Assembly (NCBI GenBank): GCA_003213015.1
Contig: QCOG01000002.1
Location: forward strand, 72,001 to 136,000
DNA length: 64,000 nt
Direction of reading: 5' to 3'
DNA from: Pelagibacteraceae bacterium AG-430-F16
Lineage (GTDB): Bacteria; Pseudomonadota; Alphaproteobacteria; Pelagibacterales; Pelagibacteraceae
Shown: one piece after another, positions 1 to 11,181 of the stretch
Layout: every line of letters starts with the position of its first letter
How positions within the stretch are numbered: the first letter of the stretch is position 1
The notes under the pieces: generated by a model
Databases searched by the model: none
What the model was told of the DNA's origin: nothing
The model's input: the letters and a program-made list of their open reading frames with translations, nothing else
Position numbers and translations under genes: made by a program

Positions 1-568
1 TTTCTGCCCTGGATAAATATTCATTCAAAACAAATTTAATCAAATTTTCATTTGATATTATATCAAGATTTTTAGTTACATAATCAATTATTAGATCAAG
101 GTCTCCATTTTTAATTAGCCATTCTGCTTTTAAATCAAAAAATATTTTTTTATCCAAATTATTCTTTGGCGGAAAAGTGTTAGTAAGGAGAATTTTTTTA
201 TAGATGTCACTAGCATCACCAGAAAGATTCATGGAGTTTATTTTTTTTTTAAGTTCGTATATTTTTTTTCCATCTGATTTTGTCCACATATCTAATTCAA
301 AACCATATTTTCCTGGATCATATATCCCAACGACTAAATCATTTTTGTCAGTAAAATTTTCTTCTGAGACTTTAATATCATCTGTAATGCCGGCATTAAT
401 TTTAATTTTTTTATTTTTAGTCTCACTTGATGAATTTTCAATTTTTACATTTTCTTCACTACCTTTTTCTTTTTTCTCAAGACTCCAAATATCTGTAGGT
501 TCATTACCAAAGGCTAATTTAGTGAAAGATATTAAGATTAAAAAAATTATGAAAAAATTATTTAACAA
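1..568 (-). CDS. Secreted hypothetical protein, 3' part outside window (TTG start)
   Basis: This frame is open from position 568 to the left edge on the minus strand and is not in the ORF track because it starts with TTG. An in-frame TAA lies two codons upstream of that TTG, and the first in-frame ATG comes only well inside the protein, so TTG is the only reasonable start. The N-terminus (LNNFFIIFLILISFTKLAFG) is a typical Sec signal peptide. It is followed by a Lys/Glu/Ser-rich stretch and a helical-looking region (IYELKKKINSMNLSGDASDIYKK). The gene overlaps the end of the upstream small membrane gene by 11 bp, which suggests translational coupling. I recognise no domain. It is probably an envelope protein, but its function is unknown. 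Confidence 0.7.
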   Translation of the reverse strand, partial: MLNNFFIIFLILISFTKLAFGNEPTDIWSLEKKEKGSEENVKIENSSSETKNKKIKINAGITDDIKVSEENFTDKNDLVVGIYDPGKYGFELDMWTKSDGKKIYELKKKINSMNLSGDASDIYKKILLTNTFPPKNNLDKKIFFDLKAEWLIKNGDLDLIIDYVTKNLDIISNENLIKFVLNEYLSRAE

Positions 569-773
569 TTTTTAGATTTTCTTGAGGGATTTTTTTTTCA
601 ATTAATTGATTTGGTGAAGGGAAATTTATTTTACTAACTAGCACTAAAACTCCAAAAATGATTACCAAAATCACAACTACTTTTATTATGATTTTTAGTG
701 GGTTTATAGAGCTGCCAATGCTTGTTTTTTTATAAAATTGCATATACTTTTTATTAAATTCAAAATAAGACAT
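558..773 (-). CDS. Small single-pass membrane protein
   Basis: A 71-aa protein with a charged, aromatic N-terminus (MSYFEFNKKYMQFYKK), one hydrophobic segment at about residues 25-47 (IIIKVVVILVIIFGVLVLV) and a short polar C-terminus. It probably spans the inner membrane once. It is divergent from aroK across a 27-bp gap and overlaps the downstream secreted-protein gene by 11 bp, so the two probably form one transcript. I recognise no family. The coupling to a secreted partner suggests an envelope role, which is inference only. Confidence 0.6.
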   Translation of the reverse strand: MSYFEFNKKYMQFYKKTSIGSSINPLKIIIKVVVILVIIFGVLVLVSKINFPSPNQLIEKKIPQENLKIVK

Positions 774-800
774 ATTTGTGTTTTTTCAACTTAGAAAATT

Positions 801-1331
801 ATGAAAATAAAAAAAAAGATTGTTTTAATAGGCATGATGGGATCAGGAAAATCAACAATTGGTGCATTAATATCAAAAAAAATGAATATGAAATTTATAG
901 ATGTAGATAATCAAATTGAGATTATTGAAAAACAAAAAATTAGCGAAATTTTTAAACTTAAGGGCGAAAAGTATTTTAGAGCTATAGAAGTTAAAACAAT
1001 TCTATCATTTTTAGACTCTAAAGAAAAAGAATTAGTTTTATCTTTAGGGGGTGGTTCGTTTCTAGACGAAAAAGTTAGAAAAAGTGTTAAAAATAATTCA
1101 TTGTCATTTTGGTTAAATTGGAAACCCTTAACTATAATCAAAAGGATCAGGAAATCTTCAAAAAGACCACTTATTCAAGGATTAAACGATCAAGAAATTG
1201 AAAAAATGATGTTGGATAGAAATAAATATTATGCCAAATCAAATTTTAAAATAGATTGTGATAATCATAAAAAAAACGAAATTGTAGATAAAATAGTTTC
1301 GATATTAAGACAAAATGAAATTAAAAGTTAA
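801..1331 (+). CDS. aroK: Shikimate kinase
   Basis: This enzyme phosphorylates shikimate at the 3-OH with ATP, the fifth step of the shikimate pathway to chorismate. The Walker A loop GMMGSGKST is at residues 11-19. The shikimate-binding Asp region FIDVDNQIE is near 32-40, the LGGGSF motif near 82-86 and the lid arginine KRPLIQG near 122. At 176 aa it has normal single-domain length. The gene overlaps aroB by 17 bp, so the two consecutive-pathway genes are almost certainly co-transcribed. It is read divergently from the small membrane gene, and the short gap between them must hold the promoters of both. Confidence 0.95.
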   Translation: MKIKKKIVLIGMMGSGKSTIGALISKKMNMKFIDVDNQIEIIEKQKISEIFKLKGEKYFRAIEVKTILSFLDSKEKELVLSLGGGSFLDEKVRKSVKNNSLSFWLNWKPLTIIKRIRKSSKRPLIQGLNDQEIEKMMLDRNKYYAKSNFKIDCDNHKKNEIVDKIVSILRQNEIKS

Positions 1332-2406
1332 AACTAATGTAAATAATTATTCTGTAATTATTGGAAAAAATCTTTGCTCAAAGATTAACAAAATAATTTT
1401 AGATGAAAGAATATATTCACAAAAATTTTTGCTTGTTTATGATAGTAAAGTGCCAATTCAAATGGTTGAATCTATTTTAAAAAGATTTAATAAAAAAAAA
1501 ATAGAAAAGAAAAAAATAGTTTTTAATGAAAAAAGTAAAAATTTAAAAACTGCCTCCTCTATTGTAAAAATTCTTGAAAAGAAGAATTTTAGCAGAAATG
1601 ATTGTCTAATTTCTGTAGGAGGTGGTATTTGTGGAGATGTATGTGGATTTGCCTCAAGTATTTTTAAAAGAGGTTTGAATTTTGTAAATGTACCTACAAC
1701 TTTGCTTAGTCAAGTTGATTCAGCGATTGGTGGTAAAACAGGAGTTAATTCTTTATCAGGAAAAAATATGATAGGTTCTTTTTATCAACCCTCGCTAGTT
1801 ATTTCTGATACAGATTTCTTAAAAAGTTTACCTAAAAAAGAGATGATATGCGGATATGCTGAGATTCTAAAACATTCTCTTATAAGAAATAAAATATTTT
1901 TCAAATTTTTAAAAAAAAATTTTGATAAAATTATGAGTCATAATTCTAAAATTTTAGAGAAAGCAATTTTTAAAAGTTGTTTAATTAAAAAAGATGTGGT
2001 TGAGAAGGATGAGAAGGAAAAAAATATTAGAAAAGTTCTCAATCTAGGTCATACCTTTGCCCATGCTTATGAAGCAACAATTGGATACAATAACGGACTT
2101 AATCATGGTGAGGCAGTGTTATTAGGAATTATGTCAGCTGTTGAATTTGGTAGGCAAAAAAAAATTTTGAAAAAAAATGATTATAAGCAAATTATTGAGC
2201 ACTTAGAAAAACTAAATTATTGTAATTTAAATAAATATTTTAAAACTAAAGATATATCAAAAATTATTTTTTATATGAGACAAGACAAAAAAAATAAAGA
2301 TAGTAAAATAAATTTAATTCTTCTGAAAAGTATTGCGAAACCTATGCTTAACAAATCATTTGAAGAAAATAAAATTAGAGCATTTTTAAAAAATTTAATT
2401 TATTGA
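1315..2406 (+). CDS. aroB: 3-dehydroquinate synthase
   Basis: AroB converts DAHP to 3-dehydroquinate, the second shikimate-pathway step, using NAD and a divalent metal. The NAD-binding SVGGGICGDVCGF is near residue 100. The highly conserved VPTTLLSQVDSAIGGKTGVN follows at about 126-145. The metal ligands sit in GYAEILKH, LGHTFAHA and NHGEAV. At 363 aa it is the usual length. The start lies inside the end of aroK (17-bp overlap). The 3' end overlaps the convergent bolA gene by 12 bp, so no independent terminator can lie between them. Confidence 0.95.
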   Translation: MKLKVKTNVNNYSVIIGKNLCSKINKIILDERIYSQKFLLVYDSKVPIQMVESILKRFNKKKIEKKKIVFNEKSKNLKTASSIVKILEKKNFSRNDCLISVGGGICGDVCGFASSIFKRGLNFVNVPTTLLSQVDSAIGGKTGVNSLSGKNMIGSFYQPSLVISDTDFLKSLPKKEMICGYAEILKHSLIRNKIFFKFLKKNFDKIMSHNSKILEKAIFKSCLIKKDVVEKDEKEKNIRKVLNLGHTFAHAYEATIGYNNGLNHGEAVLLGIMSAVEFGRQKKILKKNDYKQIIEHLEKLNYCNLNKYFKTKDISKIIFYMRQDKKNKDSKINLILLKSIAKPMLNKSFEENKIRAFLKNLIY

Positions 2407-2655
2407 TAATTGGATAGAATGAATATAATTTTTTAATTCATTTTCTAAAATTTCATAAATTTTTTTTGAAGAATCAACTTTTTTTTTGGATTTGAGTTCA
2501 TCTGAGATTATTATAATTTTGAGGTGAAACTTGTTTGGAGAATTATTTTTATGACTCTTGTGTAAAAAAGATTTATCTTCTACATTTATTTCTTGTAAGA
2601 CAATCTCTCTCGAAATTTTTTTTTTAATAATTTCAATTAATTTATTTATTTCCAT
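2395..2655 (-). CDS. bolA: BolA-family protein
   Basis: An 86-aa protein with the BolA fold signature: VEDKSFLHKSHK followed by FHLKIIIISDEL, then a C-terminal helix pair ending in HSIQLSIN. The conserved His in the FHLKI segment is the residue BolA proteins use with monothiol glutaredoxins to hold a [2Fe-2S] cluster. The family acts in iron-sulfur trafficking or as a DNA-binding stress regulator, and sequence alone does not say which applies here. It is convergent with aroB (12-bp overlap) and divergent from the J-domain protein gene with only about 24 bp between the starts. No glutaredoxin gene is in the window. Confidence 0.88.
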   Translation of the reverse strand: MEINKLIEIIKKKISREIVLQEINVEDKSFLHKSHKNNSPNKFHLKIIIISDELKSKKKVDSSKKIYEILENELKNYIHSIQLSIN

Positions 2656-2679
2656 AAAATGTATTATAATAATACTACA

Positions 2680-3198
2680 ATGAAAATTTTATGCGACTGG
2701 AATAACTGTAACAAAATTGGTGAGTACAAGGCACCAATTGAAAAAGATAACAGTAAAGATTTTAGGTACCTTTGTTTAGAACACATAAAAGAATTTAACA
2801 AAAATTGGAATTACTTTGCAAATATGACTGATAATCAAATTAATGAATTTATTAAATCTGACGTGACCTGGCACAAACCAACTCAAAAGTTCAGTGGGCA
2901 AGACAATTTTTTTAAAGTTTTATGGAATAACACTCTCAAGGAAAGTTTAGATGGAATTAACAACGACAATATAAGAGCTTCGAAATTGCGACAATTCAAC
3001 TTTTCGGATGATGATATAAAAGCTTTTAACATTTTGAGTTTAAATATAGGTGCAGAATGGACCCTTATTAGAGATAAGTTTAAAAAACTTGTCAAACGAT
3101 TTCACCCTGATAAAAACTCAGGGAATAAAAAATACGAAGAAAAATTAAAAGTTATAACATTGGCTTATACACAACTAAAAAGGTCTTATAAAAAATGA
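2680..3198 (+). CDS. J-domain (DnaJ-like) protein linked to cobST
   Basis: The C-terminal part is a J domain with KRFHPDKNSG (HPD near residue 142 from the chosen start) and the following helix EEKLKVITLAYTQLK. The N-terminus has a possible metal site (CDWNNC then CLEH about 22 residues later). I place the start at the second in-frame ATG (2680), because the upstream ATG at 2659 adds only MYYNNTT and sits in a TATAAT-like stretch near the bolA start. At 172 aa it is a type III J protein without Gly/Phe or zinc-finger regions. It overlaps cobS by 4 bp (ATGA), so it is an operon partner. It probably recruits DnaK to the CobS/CobT AAA+ complex, which is inference from linkage. Confidence 0.85.
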   Translation: MKILCDWNNCNKIGEYKAPIEKDNSKDFRYLCLEHIKEFNKNWNYFANMTDNQINEFIKSDVTWHKPTQKFSGQDNFFKVLWNNTLKESLDGINNDNIRASKLRQFNFSDDDIKAFNILSLNIGAEWTLIRDKFKKLVKRFHPDKNSGNKKYEEKLKVITLAYTQLKRSYKK

Positions 3199-4175
3199 AT
3201 GAAAACATAAATGCGATACCAGATATAAAAATTTCTGTTAAGCAAACTTTTGGGATTGATTCAAATCTTGAAGTAGATGCATTCTCAAAAAAAAATGAAT
3301 ATGTTCCAGAAATAGATAAAAACTATAAATTTGATAAAGACACTACTCTTGCAATATTGTCCGGTTTCTCTTTCAATAAGAGGGTATTAGTTCAAGGATA
3401 TCATGGAACAGGAAAATCTACTCACATTGAACAAGTTGCTGCCAGATTAAATTGGCCTTGTATAAGAGTGAATTTAGACAGTCATATAAGTAGAATTGAT
3501 TTAATTGGGAAAGATGCAATCACAATAAAAGATGGAAAACAAATTACAGAATTCCAGGAGGGTATTCTGCCTTGGTCTATCCAAAATCCTATCGCACTAG
3601 TTTTTGACGAATACGATGCTGGTAGACCTGACGTAATGTTTGTAATCCAAAGAGTTTTAGAGGCAGAGGGAAATTTTACACTTTTAGACAAAAATAAAGT
3701 TTTAAAACAACATAAGTACTTTAGGCTATTTGCAACTTCAAATACAGTTGGCCTAGGTGATACTACTGGACTTTATCATGGCACACAGCAAATAAACCAA
3801 GGTCAAATGGATAGATGGAATATAGTAACATCTCTTAATTACTTAAGTTTGGAGAGAGAAATGGAAATAATACTAGCTAAGAATAAAACTTATAATAATT
3901 CAGAAGGTAAAGAAGATATTGCTAATATGATTAAAGTAGCCTCCCTCACTAGAAAGGGGTTTGTATCTGGTGACATTTCAACGGTAATGAGTCCGCGAAC
4001 AGTTATGCATTGGGCTGAAAATAATCTTATATTCAAAGATATTGGATATTCGTTCAGAGTTACTTTTTTGAACAAATGTGATGAAGTAGAAAAAAATATT
4101 ATTGCTGAATATTATCAAAGATGTTTTGGAGAAGACTTGCCAGAAGCGGTTATGAACAATCAATCTAATGAGTAA
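3195..4175 (+). CDS. cobS: CobS-type AAA+ ATPase (cobaltochelatase subunit family)
   Basis: CobS is the AAA+ motor subunit of aerobic cobaltochelatase (CobN-CobS-CobT), which inserts Co(II) into hydrogenobyrinate diamide. The N-terminus carries the CobS family segment ([20 protein letters not shown]). Walker [10 protein letters not shown] is near residue 68 and Walker B ALVFDEYD near 135. Sensor and arginine elements follow ([26 protein letters not shown]). At 326 aa it matches family length. It is coupled to the J-protein gene (4-bp overlap) and cobT (8-bp overlap). No cobN or other cobalamin gene is in the window, so the true substrate of this pair is open. Confidence 0.93.
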   Translation: MNENINAIPDIKISVKQTFGIDSNLEVDAFSKKNEYVPEIDKNYKFDKDTTLAILSGFSFNKRVLVQGYHGTGKSTHIEQVAARLNWPCIRVNLDSHISRIDLIGKDAITIKDGKQITEFQEGILPWSIQNPIALVFDEYDAGRPDVMFVIQRVLEAEGNFTLLDKNKVLKQHKYFRLFATSNTVGLGDTTGLYHGTQQINQGQMDRWNIVTSLNYLSLEREMEIILAKNKTYNNSEGKEDIANMIKVASLTRKGFVSGDISTVMSPRTVMHWAENNLIFKDIGYSFRVTFLNKCDEVEKNIIAEYYQRCFGEDLPEAVMNNQSNE

Positions 4176-5970
4176 AAAAGAAGAATTCTTCAAAGAAAAA
4201 TTTAAACAAGCATTAGACTCTACATATAAAGTTATTTCAGAGGAATTTGATAATTTATGTAAAAAAGAAAATCAAAGCAACATTGATGACTATAAAATTT
4301 CAAATTTATACTCTAGAGAAGATTATATAAAATTTCGTGCCCTTACCGACTCTAATGCATTAAAAAAAAAGTTTTCAGATAAAAATATTTTAAAAAAAAA
4401 TTTTCCAAAAAACCACTCTTACAAAATATTTTATGAAATTTCAGAAAAAATAAGGTGTGAATTATTAGGCTCTGAGATGCTTAACGGTATAAAAAAAAAC
4501 ATCAACGAAAATTATTATAATAAAATTTTAAATAAAAAAGAGAGTAATGTTAAAAAAAGGGAAGATGTAAATGTTTCAGAAGCATTTGAATTGTACCTTT
4601 TAAAGAATTTTTTAGATATCAAACTAAATAATGTGGCTAATAAGATCTTAAGTTTTTGGGAGGATAAATTCGATAAAAACATAAAAAAACATACGCAATT
4701 TTTAAAGAAAAATATAAATGATCAAAATAAATACAACGAAAAGTTTTCAGAAATATTTCAAAATATGGATATATTTAAAAACGAAAATGAAGTTAAAAAT
4801 CAAAATAATGAGGACAGTAAAAATAATGAAAACAATCAAAATAACGAGGATGATAATAATAATGAAGACAAAGAAGGTAAAACAGAGGAAACTAGTGAAA
4901 ACAAAAGTTTAGAGGTGGGTGAAGATCTTAACGAGTTTAGAATGGAAGAGGAATTTTTAGAAGATGGTGATCAAAAAGAAAACTCAGAAAATATAATTCA
5001 AAAACTAAATATTTCAAAAAGTAATAAAGAATATAAAATATTTACAAATAATTTTGATGAGACTGAAAAAGCTGAAAATTTAGAAAAAGATGATGAAATC
5101 AAAAAACTAAGAAATAATCTAGATCAACAACTTACCAGTTTTCAGGATGTAATAACTAAACTTGCCAATAAATTACAAAGACAATTGTTAGCAAAGCAAA
5201 ACAGATCTTGGGAATATGATTTGGAAGAAGGTTTATTAGATAGCTCTAAATTAAGCAGAATAATTATAGATCCCCAAAATTCTCTGTCATTTAAAAAGGA
5301 AAAAGATTACGAGTTTAAAGATACAATAGTAACACTTTTAATTGACAACTCAGGATCAATGCGTGGAAGACCAATAACTATTGCTGCATTATGTGCAGAT
5401 ATACTTTCAAGAACTCTTGAAAGATGTAATGTAAAAGTTGAGATACTTGGATTTACAACTAAAAACTGGAAAGGTGGAGAGGCAAGAGAAAAATGGAGTA
5501 AGGATGGTAAGCCAAAAAATCCTGGAAGACTTAACGATTTAAGACACATAATTTACAAAGCAGCTGATGTACATTGGCGACAATCAAAAAAAAATCTCGG
5601 GTTAATGCTTAAAGAAGGATTGCTCAAAGAAAACATAGATGGAGAAGCAATTTTGTGGGCATTTAATAGGCTTGTTAGAAGAAAAGAAGAGAGAAAGATA
5701 ATGATGGTTATTTCTGATGGAGCTCCTGTTGATGACTCAACACTGTCGGTAAACTCAGGCGATTATTTGGAGAAACATTTAAAAAAAACTGTTAAATTTA
5801 TTGAGTCTAACTCAGATATTGAATTGCTCGCAATTGGTATTGGTCATGACGTCTCAAGATACTACAAGAAGGCAATCAAAATTTCTGATGTGCATGAATT
5901 AGGTGATGTTATGATTTCTCAAATAAGCAATTTATTTGAAAAAAAGAAGAATCCAAAAAAATTAAACTAA
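4168..5970 (+). CDS. cobT: CobT-type VWA protein (cobaltochelatase subunit family)
   Basis: CobT pairs with CobS to form the chaperone-like ATPase of class I chelatases. The N-terminal helical region is followed by a long acidic, Asn/Glu-rich linker (about residues 195-275, e.g. [19 protein letters not shown]). The C-terminal von Willebrand A domain carries the MIDAS sequence [10 protein letters not shown] near residue 393, with [10 protein letters not shown] further on. The 600-aa length fits CobT. It overlaps cobS by 8 bp at its start and the convergent regB by 4 bp at its end. The linker is low-complexity and produces spurious ORFs in other frames. Confidence 0.93.
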   Translation: MSKKEEFFKEKFKQALDSTYKVISEEFDNLCKKENQSNIDDYKISNLYSREDYIKFRALTDSNALKKKFSDKNILKKNFPKNHSYKIFYEISEKIRCELLGSEMLNGIKKNINENYYNKILNKKESNVKKREDVNVSEAFELYLLKNFLDIKLNNVANKILSFWEDKFDKNIKKHTQFLKKNINDQNKYNEKFSEIFQNMDIFKNENEVKNQNNEDSKNNENNQNNEDDNNNEDKEGKTEETSENKSLEVGEDLNEFRMEEEFLEDGDQKENSENIIQKLNISKSNKEYKIFTNNFDETEKAENLEKDDEIKKLRNNLDQQLTSFQDVITKLANKLQRQLLAKQNRSWEYDLEEGLLDSSKLSRIIIDPQNSLSFKKEKDYEFKDTIVTLLIDNSGSMRGRPITIAALCADILSRTLERCNVKVEILGFTTKNWKGGEAREKWSKDGKPKNPGRLNDLRHIIYKAADVHWRQSKKNLGLMLKEGLLKENIDGEAILWAFNRLVRRKEERKIMMVISDGAPVDDSTLSVNSGDYLEKHLKKTVKFIESNSDIELLAIGIGHDVSRYYKKAIKISDVHELGDVMISQISNLFEKKKNPKKLN

Positions 5971-7247
5971 AGATTTTTTAGATCGATATTTTTCCACGTT
6001 AGTAAAACTTCTGCCCCTGATCTAGTTTTTGAATTTCTGCAAATTACTTTCGCACCATTTCTTTCAAGCAAAGTTTTTCCGATAAAAATTCCAAGACCTA
6101 GTCCAGATTTTGATATATCATTATTAGACGAAGACTTGATATAAGGTTCTCCAATTTTGTTCAAAACATTTTTAGAATAGCCATTTCCATCATCTTCGAT
6201 AGATACCTCTGTCAATTGGTTATCACTTTTAATGGATATATATATTTTTTTTTTTGCAAATTTGTTAGCATTTCCAACAAAGTTTCTAATTCCATAAATA
6301 ATCTCTATTAATTTTGTTATCTTAAAAGAATTAGTGTCTTGACTGTTGTTTACTATAAATTCTTTATTTGAAATGTCTTCAAATGATTTGATAATTTCAC
6401 TAATATAATCAAACATTGAGCATTCTTGATCAATAAAATCATCCTCAACACCGGGATTTAGTGACAATCTTTTAAGAATCTGACTGCATCTTTCTACCTG
6501 GTTTACTAATAATTCAAGGTCTTTTTGGATTTCTTTTTTATCTTTAAATTGATCATGAAGATCTTGAGAAATTATTTTTATAGTCGAAAGGGGTGTATTC
6601 AAAGAGTGAGCAGCGGCTGCAGCTTGTCCTCCCAATGATACTAACTCATGTTCTTTTGCAATGAATTCCTCAATCTTATTTAATGCTTCTTTTCTTAAAT
6701 TAGATTCTCTTCCAAATAATATTGCGAAATAATTAAGAAAAATGAGAGCGATAACCAAGGATATGGATGTTCCATAATAATAGTAGTCATTAAAAAGCAA
6801 TTTTTTGCCTGAAGGGTAAATCAAATGTTTGTGGAAAAGGGAAAGTAAAATTATTGAAAATATTGTTATCAATATTAATGATAAACTTGTTTTAAATGAC
6901 AGATTAGATGATGAAAAAACACTTGGAATTATTAAAAAAATTGAAAATGGATTTATAACTCCCCCAGAAAAATAAAGTATTAAACTTAATTGAAGTATAT
7001 CAACTAATAAGAATGAAAATGAAGCTCTATTTGAAAGAATATTTTTTTCGTAAAAATAGGTTAAAATTAAGTTGGATATTGCCCCAAAGGCTATAACAAC
7101 GTTGACAATTATAATATCAAATTCAAAATTAAAAACGTAACTCACAATATTTACTGTGAAGAACTGACCTAAGATTGCTATCCATCTGAGATTGATATAT
7201 GTAATTTTATTTAAGGTATATATTTTTGGAACTGACTTAGTTTCCAT
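5967..7247 (-). CDS. regB: RegB/PrrB-type redox-sensing histidine kinase
   Basis: This is a membrane sensor kinase of the RegB family, which senses ubiquinone redox state and phosphorylates RegA. The N-terminal half is hydrophobic with about six membrane segments. It carries the ubiquinone-binding heptad GGVINPF at residues 95-101. The H-box is [15 protein letters not shown] with phospho-His near 214. A Cys in VERCSQIL (about 254) aligns in context with the redox-active cysteine of RegB. The N-box (GNANKFA), EDDGNGYS and GLGLGIFIG form the ATPase domain. The gene follows gyrB by 2 bp on the same strand. The partner regA is not in the window, although in many alphaproteobacteria the two are linked. 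Confidence 0.9.
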   Translation of the reverse strand: METKSVPKIYTLNKITYINLRWIAILGQFFTVNIVSYVFNFEFDIIIVNVVIAFGAISNLILTYFYEKNILSNRASFSFLLVDILQLSLILYFSGGVINPFSIFLIIPSVFSSSNLSFKTSLSLILITIFSIILLSLFHKHLIYPSGKKLLFNDYYYYGTSISLVIALIFLNYFAILFGRESNLRKEALNKIEEFIAKEHELVSLGGQAAAAAHSLNTPLSTIKIISQDLHDQFKDKKEIQKDLELLVNQVERCSQILKRLSLNPGVEDDFIDQECSMFDYISEIIKSFEDISNKEFIVNNSQDTNSFKITKLIEIIYGIRNFVGNANKFAKKKIYISIKSDNQLTEVSIEDDGNGYSKNVLNKIGEPYIKSSSNNDISKSGLGLGIFIGKTLLERNGAKVICRNSKTRSGAEVLLTWKNIDLKNL

Positions 7248-7249
7248 AC

Positions 7250-9363
<2,114 letters not shown>

Positions 9364-9400
9364 ACTTGATTAAATCTTATAGTCAAATTAGTCTTAATAT

Positions 9401-9432
9401 TGTTGGTTAATTTAACAACATTTTTTTTTTTT
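9401..9432 (+). terminator. Hairpin followed by T12 (terminator-like on + strand)
   Basis: TGTTGGTTAATTTAACAACA can fold into a 5-bp stem, a bulged G and 3 further pairs, followed directly by twelve Ts. The form is that of a rho-independent terminator on the plus strand, but no plus-strand gene precedes it. On the minus strand the hairpin is preceded by the A-run rather than followed by a T-run, so it is a poor terminator for the SDR gene. Confidence 0.4.
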
Positions 9433-9531
9433 ACCTAAAAATGAAAAAAAAGCACTTTTATGGTTATTAAATGATACATCAAGCAAGTTTCAAGTAAAAT
9501 ATCAGAATTTTAAAAATTCCTAGGTTTGCAT

Positions 9532-10284
9532 TTACCAGGGAATTTCCTTTTTTTGTAAATTAATAAATTTACCATTTAACTTATTTTTCTTATCAAAAGC
9601 TATATTTAGTATGTATTCTGAACATTTGTCTGCACTAAGAAATCCTTTGGGATTCATATTTGTCTTAACATTTCCAGGGTCGATCGTTATTACTTCGGTT
9701 TTGTATCTCTTAAATAAATCAACTGATAAATTTTTTGAAATAGAATTTAGGGCAGATTTTGTTAATCTATAAATATAAGCATTACCTTGGTTATTAAGTT
9801 GTATACTTCCCCCATCACTACTTAAATTGATAATTTTTGATAAAAATTTAATTAAGTTTTTTTTTTCCATAACTTGTAAAATTTTTATAATTGAAACTGA
9901 ATTAATTTTAAATGTATTAAGTAAATTTTCAAATTCAATATTTTCTAATGATTGGTTATTTGAACCAAATATCCCAGCGCAATTAATTATAGTGTCGATT
10001 TTTTTGTTGGAAATAGTCTTATTCAAGTTTTCAAAATCTGAATAGTCACTTAAATTGCATTTTACCTTGATTAGGTTATTTGATCGAATTAAATCAAGAT
10101 TTGATTTGTTTGAATTATAAACACCTATTACTTTATTTTTATTTAATAAATTTTTTGTTAACGATAGCCCTATTCCAGAACTTGCACCAGTAATAAGAAA
10201 ATATTTTCCTGAAACAGAATTATTCCTTTTTTTGGTATACTTCAAGTTATATAGGGTTTTTTTAAATATTGTTCTTAATCCCAT
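9532..10284 (-). CDS. Short-chain dehydrogenase/reductase (SDR)
   Basis: An NAD(P)-dependent oxidoreductase with a classical SDR Rossmann fold. The cofactor loop TGASSGIG is at about 32-39, NCAGIFG (NNAG equivalent) follows, then the catalytic Ser in INLSSDGGSI and the YxxxK pair in YRLTK. A basic stretch of about 25 residues precedes the Rossmann fold. At 250 aa it has normal SDR length. It starts on the last base of the GT2 stop, so the two are probably translated together. Its position in a sugar-transferase cluster suggests a nucleotide-sugar or lipid-linked substrate, but this is not provable from sequence. Confidence 0.85.
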   Translation of the reverse strand: MGLRTIFKKTLYNLKYTKKRNNSVSGKYFLITGASSGIGLSLTKNLLNKNKVIGVYNSNKSNLDLIRSNNLIKVKCNLSDYSDFENLNKTISNKKIDTIINCAGIFGSNNQSLENIEFENLLNTFKINSVSIIKILQVMEKKNLIKFLSKIINLSSDGGSIQLNNQGNAYIYRLTKSALNSISKNLSVDLFKRYKTEVITIDPGNVKTNMNPKGFLSADKCSEYILNIAFDKKNKLNGKFINLQKKEIPW

Positions 10285-11150
10285 TATCTATCTCTAATTT
10301 TTTTTCTAAATTTATTATATGCAATTATTCTAGAAATATATAATATTGACTTATTTATTTTGAGTAAAAAAAGATTTATAAAAAATTTTATACAATAATT
10401 TGAAATTTTGCTTTTCAATTTATAAAATTTCTCTTGGTGATTTCCTGATATTAAATAGTACTGTAGCTCATCAAAAGTCATGTAAAATTCCTTTAAAAAA
10501 ATACCTTTAAAAATGTTTTTGACCTTATTTATACCATGGGTATGAATGGCTCTTGCATTAAATGCTTGTATTACAGGTTTTTTTAAATTTTTAAATTTTC
10601 TGCATAAGTCATCGTCAGAATAAAATAAAAATAATCTTTCATTAAACATACCTACTTTTAAAAAATCTTCTTTCCTTAAAAGCATTGATGATCCAAGAAT
10701 AGACTGAAAACATGTATTTCCCTCTATATTAGTAATTTTAAACTTGTTTCCGTTTTCAGGCAAAAGGCCACCGTTAAAGGTCAAATTATTGTTTTTATCG
10801 TAAGTAGTTGGTCCAACTACGCCACAATTTAAATTATTTTTATGCACTTCATATAAACTGAATATATTTCTCTCGTCTATTATACAATCTGCATTTAATA
10901 TTAATAAATATTCAGTATCTACATAGCTTGCAATTTTATTATGTCCTTTGCTATACCCTATATTTTTCTTTTCTAAAATATATTTCTGTATTTTATATTT
11001 ATTTATTAATTCATTCTTTAATTTATAATTATTTGCATTATCTAATATAATAACTTTAAATTTTTTTAGATTATTTAAACACTTTGAAATTGTCTCCAAA
11101 GTTTCTTCATATATAACAATTTGAATTGTAATTTTTTCAAAATGTTTCAT
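10284..11150 (-). CDS. Glycosyltransferase family 2 (rhamnosyltransferase-like)
   Basis: A GT-A fold family 2 transferase. It opens with ITIQIVIYEETLETISKCL, continues with KKNIGYSKGHNKIA and carries the nucleotide-sugar/metal motif as LLILNADCII in place of a canonical DxD. It then has GPTTYD and the GSSMLLRKEDFLKVG segment followed by LFYSDDDLCRK, all typical of WcaA/RfbF-like rhamnosyl- and related transferases. The C-terminal 60 residues are basic and hydrophobic and may lie on the membrane. It is divergent from the methyltransferase gene with a 31-bp gap. The donor sugar cannot be assigned. Confidence 0.85.
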   Translation of the reverse strand: MKHFEKITIQIVIYEETLETISKCLNNLKKFKVIILDNANNYKLKNELINKYKIQKYILEKKNIGYSKGHNKIASYVDTEYLLILNADCIIDERNIFSLYEVHKNNLNCGVVGPTTYDKNNNLTFNGGLLPENGNKFKITNIEGNTCFQSILGSSMLLRKEDFLKVGMFNERLFLFYSDDDLCRKFKNLKKPVIQAFNARAIHTHGINKVKNIFKGIFLKEFYMTFDELQYYLISGNHQEKFYKLKSKISNYCIKFFINLFLLKINKSILYISRIIAYNKFRKKIRDR

Positions 11151-11181
11151 AATTTGATATAAGTATTATATATTAGAAATT

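Noticed and set aside
204-575. Plus-strand ORF of 123 aa at the left end
   Set aside because: It is the shadow of the minus-strand secreted protein, which has a signal peptide and coding-like composition. The shadow is a Phe/Ser/Leu-rich reverse reading of Lys-rich sequence.
4718-4912. Plus-strand 64-aa ORF inside cobT
   Set aside because: It is a frame-shifted reading of the Asn/Glu-rich linker and only repeats Lys/Ile/Met.
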